Of a stretch of 48,239 bases of DNA, positions 41,998-48,239 are shown piece after piece. The position numbers were made by a program, and so were the translations under genes. The notes beneath the pieces were generated by a model that had not been told where the DNA came from, searched no databases, and was given only the letters and a program-made list of their open reading frames with translations. Source of the DNA: Phycisphaerae bacterium (GTDB lineage: Bacteria; Planctomycetota; Phycisphaerae; Sedimentisphaerales; Anaerobacaceae); NCBI GenBank assembly GCA_017993835.1, contig JAGOLX010000008.1, positions 1 to 48,239 of the forward strand, read 5' to 3'. Numbering within the stretch: position 1 is the stretch's first letter; each line of letters starts with the position of its first letter.

Positions 41998-42270
41998 ATG
42001 CAAATCCGTGAGTTCCAGGAGCTGATCGCTCGAAGATACAAGGAACGAGATCAGGAGCGTGGCGTGCCGCGCACTTTCATGTGGTTCGTCGAGGAGGTCG
42101 GTGAACTGTCCACGGCCCTGGCCCAGAATAACGACCGGGCCAACATGGAGGAGGAATTCGCGGACGTCTTCGCGTGGCTCTGCACGCTCGCGAACATCAC
42201 CGATGTGGACCTGGAAAAGGCCATCGGCAAGTACACCAGCGACCGGGTCAAAGGCTTCAAGCCCAAATAG
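41998..42270 (+). CDS. MazG-like nucleotide pyrophosphohydrolase
   Basis: A 90-residue all-alpha NTP pyrophosphatase of the MazG superfamily. The metal-binding EExxE...ExxD pattern is visible as VEEVGELSTAL (Glu32, Glu33, Glu36) and MEEEFADVFAWL (Glu53, Asp56). Single-domain members of this size work as dimers or tetramers and hydrolyse (d)NTPs, often non-canonical ones, to the monophosphate and pyrophosphate. The ATG at 41998 gives the normal length; the frame also offers a TTG at 41980 that would add six residues. Neither has a strong Shine-Dalgarno. It lies 78 bases after the Rrf2 gene and converges with the sodium symporter unit. Confidence 0.85.
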   Translation: MQIREFQELIARRYKERDQERGVPRTFMWFVEEVGELSTALAQNNDRANMEEEFADVFAWLCTLANITDVDLEKAIGKYTSDRVKGFKPK

Positions 42271-42292
42271 ACACGACCGGGCAGAGTCCCGA

Positions 42293-42391
42293 TCAGGGCT
42301 TCTTCCGCAGGGTCCGGCTCAGGCAAAACGCAGTCAGCCCAAGGATCATGCCCCAACTGATGATCAGGAAGGCCCACCCTGTGATCGTCAT
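42293..42391 (-). CDS. 32-residue single-span membrane peptide, MetS-like small subunit of the sodium symporter
   Basis: On the minus strand an ATG at 42391 opens a 32-codon frame, MTITGWAFLIISWGMILGLT followed by AFCLSRTLRKKP. It has one hydrophobic span and a basic cytoplasmic tail. The ATG overlaps the stop of the NSS transporter gene (ATGA), and AAGGAGG lies eight bases upstream, so translation is coupled. Small proteins of this size and position are known next to NSS-family transporters; MetS of Corynebacterium is needed for methionine uptake by MetP. The peptide is shorter than usual gene-calling limits and would easily be missed. A functional link to the transporter is inferred from position and topology. 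Confidence 0.8.
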   Translation of the reverse strand: MTITGWAFLIISWGMILGLTAFCLSRTLRKKP

Positions 42392-43959
42392 GTCGTCGCC
42401 TCCTTGGCCTCGCGCTTCCGCCAGGCCAGCCAGACCAGGAATGCCAGCGCGGCAAACAGATCAATCAGCAGTACACGAGTCCCGATGATGAACGGCACCT
42501 TCTCCCTGGGCGTGTTCTCCAGCAGCAGCATCGGCCTGCCCTGTTGGATGAAGTAGGAACCGAGAATCAGGATTAGGAACAGCGGCGTGATGTACTTGAT
42601 GATGAACCGATAAACCTGCGGAATGCGAATGTCCGAGCCACTGTGCAACTCTCCCCATGCCTTGTCCATCCCGAATACCCAGGCGAACAGGACCACCTCC
42701 ACTAGCGCAAAGACGACGACACAGAACGTCCCCCCCCAGAAATCCATCTCGTCGAGCACGCCCTGACCGTTGAAGAAGATGACGACCTGGCATAGATTGA
42801 AGGTCACAATGGCGAACAGAATGCACGCGGTCTTGCGATCGAGGTTGAACTCGTCCTGAAGAAATGCGATTGCGGGCAGAGCCAGAGAAATAGAGCTGGT
42901 GACACCGGCAATGAACAGCAGGAAGAACCACGCAAAGGCAAAGAACTGGCCGAATGCCACTTTCTGCAACACCAGCGGCATCGTGACAAAGCCCAGGTTG
43001 AACGCCCCGCCTTCCGCGATCTCCATCGTGCCCCGCGGGCCAAAGAACGCGAACGCCGCCGGAATCACGATACTGCCGCCTAGGATCACCTCCGCGACCT
43101 CATTGGTCGTCGCAGCCGTCAGACCCGAGAGAGCCACGTCGTCCTGCTTGCGCAGATAGCTGGCATAGGTCAGAATCACACCGAAACCAACACTGAGGGT
43201 GAAGAAGACCTGTCCGGCAGCGGCCAACCAGACCTTGGCTTGTTTGAGATCCGCCCAGCGAGGATTCCAAAGGAACCCAAACCCCTCGCGCACATTCCAG
43301 GCGGGCTGGGCAGGGTCCGGCGTGCCAAGCGTCAAGACCCGGACCAGGATCATGATGGCAAAAGCGAAAAGCACAACGAGCCCCAGCTTGCAGACCCGCT
43401 CGATCCCCCCGCGCAGCCCCAGCCACAGCACGGCGGCGTTGATGGCAAACGTAATCAGGAAGAACAGATACGCGGGAGTGATGCTCGAGAAGTGCTCGTT
43501 TTGTGCCAAGCCCAGGTAGCCCGAGAGAAAGGCCGCCATGCTCCCCTGGTCTGTGCACGTGGCACACTTGCCCGTCAGGGCGAAGATGGCGTAGCCGAGC
43601 AGCCAGGATTCGATGTAGGTGTAGTAGATGAAGATGACCGTCGGCCCGAAGATCCCGATGACGCCGAAGTACTTGATGAACCGGTTCTTCTGCCAGACGG
43701 TCTCGAAGATGCCCGGGGCGGTGCTCCGCTCGAGCCCGCCGCCGAACCGTCCGATGGTCCACTCGACCCACATCAGAGGCAGGCCCAGCAGCAGGAAGGA
43801 GATGAAATAGGGGATCATGAACGCCCCGCCGCCATTCTTGGCCGCCTGGACGGGGAATCGCAGGAAGTTGCCTAGCCCAATCGCACTGCCGGCGACGGCC
43901 AGGATCACTCCCAGCCTGCTGCCCCACGCTTCCCTTGGCGCCTTGCGCCCCTGTGCCAT
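42388..43959 (-). CDS. neurotransmitter:sodium symporter (NSS/SNF) family transporter
   Basis: A 523-residue membrane protein of the LeuT fold with twelve helices. The first helix, VILAVAGSAIGLGNFLRFPV, contains the unwound GxGNxxRFP region that binds sodium and substrate. Other family blocks are GGGAFMIPYF, FFTLSVGFGVILTYASYLRK and the region around IAGVTSSISLALPAI. These symporters use the sodium gradient to import amino acids or related compounds. The frame is open far upstream; the ATG at 43959 is preceded by GGTGG at nine bases, with an in-frame ATG three codons earlier as an alternative. It follows the amidohydrolase gene by about 50 bases and overlaps the 32-residue peptide gene, forming one unit. 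Confidence 0.92.
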   Translation of the reverse strand: MAQGRKAPREAWGSRLGVILAVAGSAIGLGNFLRFPVQAAKNGGGAFMIPYFISFLLLGLPLMWVEWTIGRFGGGLERSTAPGIFETVWQKNRFIKYFGVIGIFGPTVIFIYYTYIESWLLGYAIFALTGKCATCTDQGSMAAFLSGYLGLAQNEHFSSITPAYLFFLITFAINAAVLWLGLRGGIERVCKLGLVVLFAFAIMILVRVLTLGTPDPAQPAWNVREGFGFLWNPRWADLKQAKVWLAAAGQVFFTLSVGFGVILTYASYLRKQDDVALSGLTAATTNEVAEVILGGSIVIPAAFAFFGPRGTMEIAEGGAFNLGFVTMPLVLQKVAFGQFFAFAWFFLLFIAGVTSSISLALPAIAFLQDEFNLDRKTACILFAIVTFNLCQVVIFFNGQGVLDEMDFWGGTFCVVVFALVEVVLFAWVFGMDKAWGELHSGSDIRIPQVYRFIIKYITPLFLILILGSYFIQQGRPMLLLENTPREKVPFIIGTRVLLIDLFAALAFLVWLAWRKREAKEATT

Positions 43960-44009
43960 AGCTGCCATCCACCAATTGCCCGGATGTCTGCCGACGGCGA
44001 TCCCTCGAA

Positions 44010-44804
44010 TCACCGGCCGGTGACGTGCCGGATGCCCAGTAGGTCCAGCGAGTCCCGCTCGATCATGCTGCGAATGCTGCCCCGAGGGACTGTCGGCAGC
44101 TTCGTGTCGGTCAGCAGCATGTTGAATCCCAGCAGGGCCTCGATGCACTCTCCGGAACTCGCGGCCGGAAAGCCGCTGCCGAAGAGAAGTTTGTCCATCA
44201 CATTCCGCTCGTGCGCGGCCACGACAATATTGTAGGTCTGCCAGATCTTGCTCGGGCGGATCGTCAGATCGGCGAACACATTCTCGTGTTTCGAGACCAT
44301 GGACAGCGTCTGCTCGACGAACGGGACTCCCATGTTGGCGATGACCATCTTCAGTCGGGGACAGGCCCGGGCCACCTCGTCCAGCAAATACGGCTGGGCG
44401 TACTCCAGGATCGCCTCCGCATGGAGGGCATGGCTGCTGTTGTGGAAGAAGATGGGTATTCCGGCCTCCTCGACCGCTTCGTAGAACCGCATGGCCTGGC
44501 TGTGAGCCGGGTGAAAGCCCGCCGTGGAGCAGTACAGAACAAGCCCCTTGAGACCCAGCTTGTCGGTAAAAGAGGACAGATACTTGCCGTTGAGACGGTC
44601 CTGCGTCGGGTCCGCGACCCCAAAGCCGACCATCTTCTCGCGATGCAAGCCGACGTATTCGGACAGTCTGCGGTTGGCTTCCTCCCGGGAGCCGCCATGC
44701 GCCGCCAGGACAATGCAGGCGTCCACCGCTTCGACCGCAGCCAAATGCTCGGCGGTGTCCACACCCTCCAGTGAGCGAACGTGCGTATGGCAATCGACAA
44801 TCAT
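44010..44804 (-). CDS. amidohydrolase-2 family metal-dependent hydrolase
   Basis: A 264-residue TIM-barrel protein opening with MIVDCHTHVRS, whose His6-x-His8 is the first metal motif of the amidohydrolase 2 family. Further landmarks are GIPIFFHNSS (third His), the ACPRLKMVIANMG strand and LLFGSGFPAASSGE, where the last metal Asp is normally found in FGSDxP. That Asp is replaced by Gly in the GSGFP motif. Members include decarboxylases and lactone or amide hydrolases. No signal peptide. The ATG at 44804 has only a weak GGATTGAG site. It is the first gene of the unit with the NSS symporter, behind a promoter at 44859-44888, which suggests action on the imported compound. Confidence 0.8.
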   Translation of the reverse strand: MIVDCHTHVRSLEGVDTAEHLAAVEAVDACIVLAAHGGSREEANRRLSEYVGLHREKMVGFGVADPTQDRLNGKYLSSFTDKLGLKGLVLYCSTAGFHPAHSQAMRFYEAVEEAGIPIFFHNSSHALHAEAILEYAQPYLLDEVARACPRLKMVIANMGVPFVEQTLSMVSKHENVFADLTIRPSKIWQTYNIVVAAHERNVMDKLLFGSGFPAASSGECIEALLGFNMLLTDTKLPTVPRGSIRSMIERDSLDLLGIRHVTGR

Positions 44805-44858
44805 GGCTCAATCCAGTTTGGTCCCGGGCCGGACAAACCGCCCGCTGCAAAAGGGCTT

Positions 44859-44888
44859 ATCTTAAGGACAATCCCCCGCGGCAGTCAA
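44859..44888 (-). promoter_or_regulatory. sigma70-type promoter of the amidohydrolase / NSS unit
   Basis: On the minus strand TTGACT (44883-44888), an 18-base spacer and TAAGAT (44859-44864), 55-84 bases upstream of the amidohydrolase start codon. Confidence 0.6.
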
Positions 44889-44989
44889 GGGCAAATCTCG
44901 CCCGATCCAATCCGCTCACGACCCGAGACAGGCTCGCCCATGGCCCATGGCACAGAACCACCGAAAGGCCGACGTCGCGACATCGCGGC

Positions 44990-46117
44990 CTACCGAGCCG
45001 CCGCCTGTGTCACATCGGTCGAACGGACCTGGAGGATCTTGAGCGCATTGCCACGGTAGATCTTCTCCAAGACCGGTTCTCGCAAAGCCAGGCCGTAAAG
45101 CGGCCAGTGGTAGTTGCAGTGGCTCCAGTCATAGAAGTGCTCATCCGCCGATTCGAGCACGCGGAACGTGTATCGGTACATGGGCACGCTGAACCGCATG
45201 TCCGTCCCGTAGACGAGTCGGTCCTGGTACTTCTCATAGAACCGCGCGACGTGTCTCGGAATGGCCGCGGTTTCCTCGTACCGCGCGGAGATGTCCGCGT
45301 ACATACTCGGGTACTTGTCCAGCATTGCAGCGAGCAGACTCAGGTCGTAGCAGCAATTGGCGAAGTGGGCAACGACGAAGATCGTATTCGGATGTCTCCC
45401 GACGGCCCGGTCGAGGATCTCGATCATTCCCTGGTGCCCGACGATCCCCGGCTGGTTGTCCAGTCGCCACTTGTGGGCGTTCATCAGGCCGTCGTTCTTG
45501 GAGTCCATCGGCAGGTACATCCAGTAGGGGTCGGCCACGTGGATGTTGACAGGCATCTTCAGTTCGGCGCACTTCTCCAGCAAGGGGTCCATGCGCGGAT
45601 CGTCCAGGTGCATCCCCCACGCCGGAGGCTTGCAGTAGAACAGCCCTTTGCCTTTGTCGCCCAGTTCGCCGACGCCTCGGGCGCCCACCTTGTAGCAGCG
45701 TTCCAGCTCCTTGACGGCCGCCGGACCGAAGCCCGGCTGGTCGTAGCCCGTGTAGTCGAAGCCGCACCAGACCTCGAACCGGCTCGGGTACTTCCCATAC
45801 AGGGCGTATAGACGATCGAACGCGCTGCCCGTCGCGTACGTCAGGATGACGGCCTTCTCGACCCCTGTCTCATCCATCACGCGGACCCAATCGGCGACCT
45901 GCTCCGGCGTCTTCGCATAGGCGTGCGTGTGGATGTCGATCGCGGGGCACTTCGCCTTGGACACGACAGTTTGCGGCGTCTTGTAGACCGACTCCGGACG
46001 GAAGTCCTTCAGCAGCAGCTTCTCCGGCGGAGTCGGCTCCTGCGCAGCCGATACCACCGCACACGCCAAGCCCAATAGAGCGACACCGACACACAGAGAC
46101 ACGATCCCACGAGACAT
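44990..46117 (-). CDS. exported amidohydrolase-2 family protein
   Basis: A 375-residue protein with a signal peptide (GIVSLCVGVALLGLACAVVS, cleaved near SAAQ). The amidohydrolase 2 domain has PAIDIHTHAYAKTPEQ (HxH motif), a mid-barrel MPVNIHVADPYW, TIFVVAHFANCCYDLSLL and LVYGTDMRFSVP, where the Asp of the YGTD motif is the last metal ligand. All expected metal residues are visible, unlike in the cytoplasmic relative at 44010-44804. The ATG at 46117 has AAAGGAG; the longer frame upstream is not supported. A TTGACG - 17 - TACGCT promoter lies at 46164-46192. It is divergent from the MFS transporter gene, so the two may share control. The substrate is unknown. Confidence 0.85.
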   Translation of the reverse strand: MSRGIVSLCVGVALLGLACAVVSAAQEPTPPEKLLLKDFRPESVYKTPQTVVSKAKCPAIDIHTHAYAKTPEQVADWVRVMDETGVEKAVILTYATGSAFDRLYALYGKYPSRFEVWCGFDYTGYDQPGFGPAAVKELERCYKVGARGVGELGDKGKGLFYCKPPAWGMHLDDPRMDPLLEKCAELKMPVNIHVADPYWMYLPMDSKNDGLMNAHKWRLDNQPGIVGHQGMIEILDRAVGRHPNTIFVVAHFANCCYDLSLLAAMLDKYPSMYADISARYEETAAIPRHVARFYEKYQDRLVYGTDMRFSVPMYRYTFRVLESADEHFYDWSHCNYHWPLYGLALREPVLEKIYRGNALKILQVRSTDVTQAAAR

Positions 46118-46163
46118 AGCGAAGCTCCTTTCTCCATATGCGTTCCGGGTCCGACACCGCCTC

Positions 46164-46192
46164 AGCGTATGCCCGCGCGCCCGTCCCGTCAA
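46164..46192 (-). promoter_or_regulatory. leftward promoter of the exported amidohydrolase
   Basis: On the minus strand TTGACG (46187-46192), a 17-base spacer and TACGCT (46164-46169). Confidence 0.5.
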
Positions 46193-46201
46193 GCTTGGCG
46201 C

Positions 46202-46229
46202 TTGCCATTGTTCCGGATTTCGATATGGT
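46202..46229 (+). promoter_or_regulatory. rightward promoter of the MFS transporter
   Basis: TTGCCA (46202-46207), a 16-base spacer and TATGGT (46224-46229), 61-88 bases upstream of the start codon. It lies nine bases from the opposing promoter, so one regulator could serve both. Confidence 0.5.
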
Positions 46230-46289
46230 GGATAGACCGCCCGGGCCCCGGGGGGCACCGCGGCCACGGTCTCACGAAAGGATGATCCG

Positions 46290-47582
46290 ATGGACAACAG
46301 ATCGGCCGCCAGAATGCTGTCGTTTCGATGGCTGATATTCGCGGTACTCGCAGTCGCCTATTGCCTGGTCTACTTCCATCGCGTGTCCCTCTCCGTGGTG
46401 GCCGATGAGCTGCAAGCGGACTTCCGCGTCAGCGCCAGTGTCATCGGCTTGCTCGGTTCCGTCTACTTCTATTGCTACGCTTTCATGCAGATCCCCTCCG
46501 GCCTGCTGAGCGACTCCGTCGGGCCGCGCAAGACAGTAGCGGTCTCCCTGCTGCTGGCCGCAGCAGGCAGTCTCCTGTTCAGCCTGGCGCCGAACATCCC
46601 GGTCGCCATCGTGGCCCGTGCAATGGTCGGCCTCGGCGTCTCCATGGTCTTCATCCCCACGATGAAGGTCCTGTCCCAGTGGTTTCGGGCAAGCGAGTTT
46701 GCCCACATGAGCGGGATGTTCCAGTCCGCCGGCGGCGTCGGCGTCCTCGCGGGCACCTGGCTGTTGGGCCTGCTCACAGTCCACTGGGGCTGGCGAGCTT
46801 CGTTCCGGATCATCACCGTCTGCATGCTCGCCATCGCCCTGGCGGCCTGGCTCATTGTGCGGAACCGCCCGGCCGACCGGGGCTGGCCCTCCATTGCGCA
46901 GATCGAGGACCGCGAGAACGAAGCAATTCAATCGGCCGACAAGATCGGCTTGTGGCAGGGAATGCGGAGGGTCCTGGCGGAGAAACACTTCTGGCTGGTG
47001 GGCCTGTGGTTCTTCCTCGACTGCGGCATCTTCTTCGGCTTCGGCAACCTCTGGAGCGGGCCGTACCTGATGCACTGCTACGGCTTGAGCAAGGCCCAGG
47101 CAGGCACCCTGCTGAGCATGATCGCCTGGGGCATGGTCATCGGCGGTCCAGTGCTCGGACTGCTTTCTCAGAGAGTGCTCAAGAGCCGCAAGAAGACCCT
47201 GATCCTGTCGATGTCGGTCCTTGCGGCGCTACTGCTGCTCACGACTCTCTTGCCGGCGAACCTGCCCCATGCGGCTCTTGTCGGGTGGTTGTTCCTGTTC
47301 TCCGTCTGTTCGTCCGCCATCGTCATCATGGGCTTCACAGCGACGAAAGAGCTGTTCCCGGTGGAGATCGCAGGCACCGCAATCGGCACGGTCAACTTCT
47401 TCCCCTTCTTCGGCGGCGCGGTCTACCAGCCTATTCTCGGCAGTATCCTGGACCTCTACGGCAAGAACGACGCGGGCCAATACCCCGTCGAGGCGTATCG
47501 CACGCTTATGCTTGTCCTGCTGTTAACGGCACTCGCCGCCCTGGGCTGCTCGACCCTCATGAAGGAGACTTACCGCAAGTAG
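46290..47582 (+). CDS. major facilitator superfamily transporter (GlpT/anion:cation symporter-like)
   Basis: A 430-residue membrane protein with about twelve helices. The first segment (CLVYFHRVSLSVVADEL) and the loop after helix 2 (GLLSDSVGPRKTV, a GxLaDrxGxrkxx variant) are typical of MFS organic-anion and sugar-phosphate permeases. The FVPTMKV-like stretch MVFIPTMKVLSQWF and the central ENEAIQSADKIGLWQGMRRV loop also fit. The ATG at 46290 has GAAAGGA upstream. It is divergent from the exported amidohydrolase and could import its product; that link is inference from position. The stop codon lies about 60 bases before the repeat fragment at the end of the window. Confidence 0.9.
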   Translation: MDNRSAARMLSFRWLIFAVLAVAYCLVYFHRVSLSVVADELQADFRVSASVIGLLGSVYFYCYAFMQIPSGLLSDSVGPRKTVAVSLLLAAAGSLLFSLAPNIPVAIVARAMVGLGVSMVFIPTMKVLSQWFRASEFAHMSGMFQSAGGVGVLAGTWLLGLLTVHWGWRASFRIITVCMLAIALAAWLIVRNRPADRGWPSIAQIEDRENEAIQSADKIGLWQGMRRVLAEKHFWLVGLWFFLDCGIFFGFGNLWSGPYLMHCYGLSKAQAGTLLSMIAWGMVIGGPVLGLLSQRVLKSRKKTLILSMSVLAALLLLTTLLPANLPHAALVGWLFLFSVCSSAIVIMGFTATKELFPVEIAGTAIGTVNFFPFFGGAVYQPILGSILDLYGKNDAGQYPVEAYRTLMLVLLLTALAALGCSTLMKETYRK

Positions 47583-47680
47583 TCCATCCCCGCATCAAAC
47601 GCTACCCTCTCGCAGAACGCGTCGAGGGTAGTACGGTTCAGAGCAACTTCGCAGGACAAGTCGGGGATAACTGTGAGCCT

Positions 47681-48239
47681 ATGATGGGACCGCCTGCCAT
47701 CTCGCGGACGAATGTTGTGTGGATGGGTCGCGATCCTCAGAATCCCGGCTGCGAGGTGGTTCGCAGCAATTTTGCTGGAAGCTTGACCGGGTTCATTGCC
47801 GGTTTCCATCCCGCTGTCTCAGGCACCCACGCCGTGTGGGAGTCGTGGGGTCCTGTCGCCGGGGTCTTCAGTAACTTCGCCGGTCAATTGGCGAGCGGGG
47901 CCACCGCGAGTCCGCACTATCCGGACGTGTCAGGCACGAATGTTGTGTGGGTGGAACACGGCACCACCCCTCAAAGTGCCGAGATCTGGACCAACTTCGG
48001 GGGCGTGGTAGTCAGCGGTGTCGATGTGACCGGGCCCGTCGCCATCTCCGGCACGAGTATTGTATGGGCCGGCAACGACAGCCAGATCTACATGGCCACA
48101 TTCAGTGGCGGGTTGATGCTCGAGGACCCCCTCATGCCCAGCCATGTCGATGATCAGGGATGGCACTACTGTTTCCTGGCCGATCTTGTCTACCCAACAT
48201 ACGTCGATCCGCTCATCGCGATAGGGGTACGACTACTTC
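47681..48239 (+). pseudogene. beta-propeller-like repeat protein, apparently 5'-truncated and running off the window
   Basis: One frame is open from before 47582 to the end of the window. It encodes repeats of about 35-41 residues with the pattern SGTxxVW...SNFAG: SNFAGQ at 47642, SNFAGS at 47765, SNFAGQ at 47870 and TNFGG at 47990, with SGTHAVWES, SGTNVVWVE and SGTSIVWAG between. Planctomycete proteins of this kind are secreted, with a signal peptide. Here the first repeat already begins upstream of the first ATG (47681), only 60 bases after the MFS stop, and no signal peptide or Shine-Dalgarno is visible. Either the gene lost its 5' end or it starts inside the MFS gene. The coordinates run from that ATG. 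Confidence 0.5.

Overview
The window looks like a chromosomal segment of a planctomycete, most likely Phycisphaerae or a Sedimentisphaerales-like lineage. This is inferred from its high GC content, from several large secreted proteins built of right-handed beta-helices that end in a planctomycete-style INxGxYGGT tail, from discoidin and DOMON-like modules, a LamG domain, a dockerin-like duplicated EF-hand without other cellulosome signs, CotH/lamin-tail proteins, and a YebC / RNase Y / YmdB housekeeping block. I see no tRNA, rRNA, CRISPR array, integrase or transposase.

Layout, left to right. 1-1743: 3' part of an O-antigen ligase-like membrane protein with C-terminal TPRs. 1721-2473 (-): yebC. 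2474-3355: long gene-free region with divergent promoters and a structured RNA leader ahead of rny. 3356-5805 (+): rny and ymdB. 5865-11532 (-): an operon for a gliding-type ABC exporter (ATPase, permease, GldG-like protein), a DUF4340 protein and an MBL-fold hydrolase; three of its gaps hold inverted AT-rich arrays. 11877-19748 (-): GH30 glycosidase and three tandem paralogous beta-helix proteins. 20084-21385 (-): MFS transporter. 21540-25053 (-): VWA and VIT/VWA proteins behind a promoter with four TGTAAA boxes. 25225-27920 (-): a PurF-like protein lacking the catalytic cysteine and a DHDPS-family aldolase. 28087-37166 (-): three large secreted proteins (DOMON/discoidin, GH35 beta-galactosidase, CotH/lamin-tail). 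37327-39236 (-): ComEA-like helix-hairpin-helix protein and a GH10-fold protein that has lost both catalytic glutamates. 39415-41016 (-): STAS / RsbW-type kinase / unknown 153-aa module. 41518-42270 (+): Rrf2 regulator and MazG-like protein. 42293-44804 (-): amidohydrolase, NSS sodium symporter and an overlapping 32-aa membrane peptide. 44990-46117 (-) and 46290-47582 (+): a divergent pair, exported amidohydrolase and MFS transporter. 47600-48239: start of a repeat protein that appears to lack its 5' end.

How the genes may work together (inference): the middle of the window is a saccharide-degrading and cell-surface region (GH30, GH35, GH10-like, beta-helix and discoidin proteins) with uptake and catabolic genes (two MFS transporters, an NSS symporter, two amidohydrolases, a DHDPS-type aldolase). 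The STAS/RsbW module suggests a partner-switching signalling circuit. Most transcription units start from recognisable sigma70-type promoters with 16-18 bp spacers; these are listed. Start codons were chosen by Shine-Dalgarno position and family N-termini; two genes use GTG.
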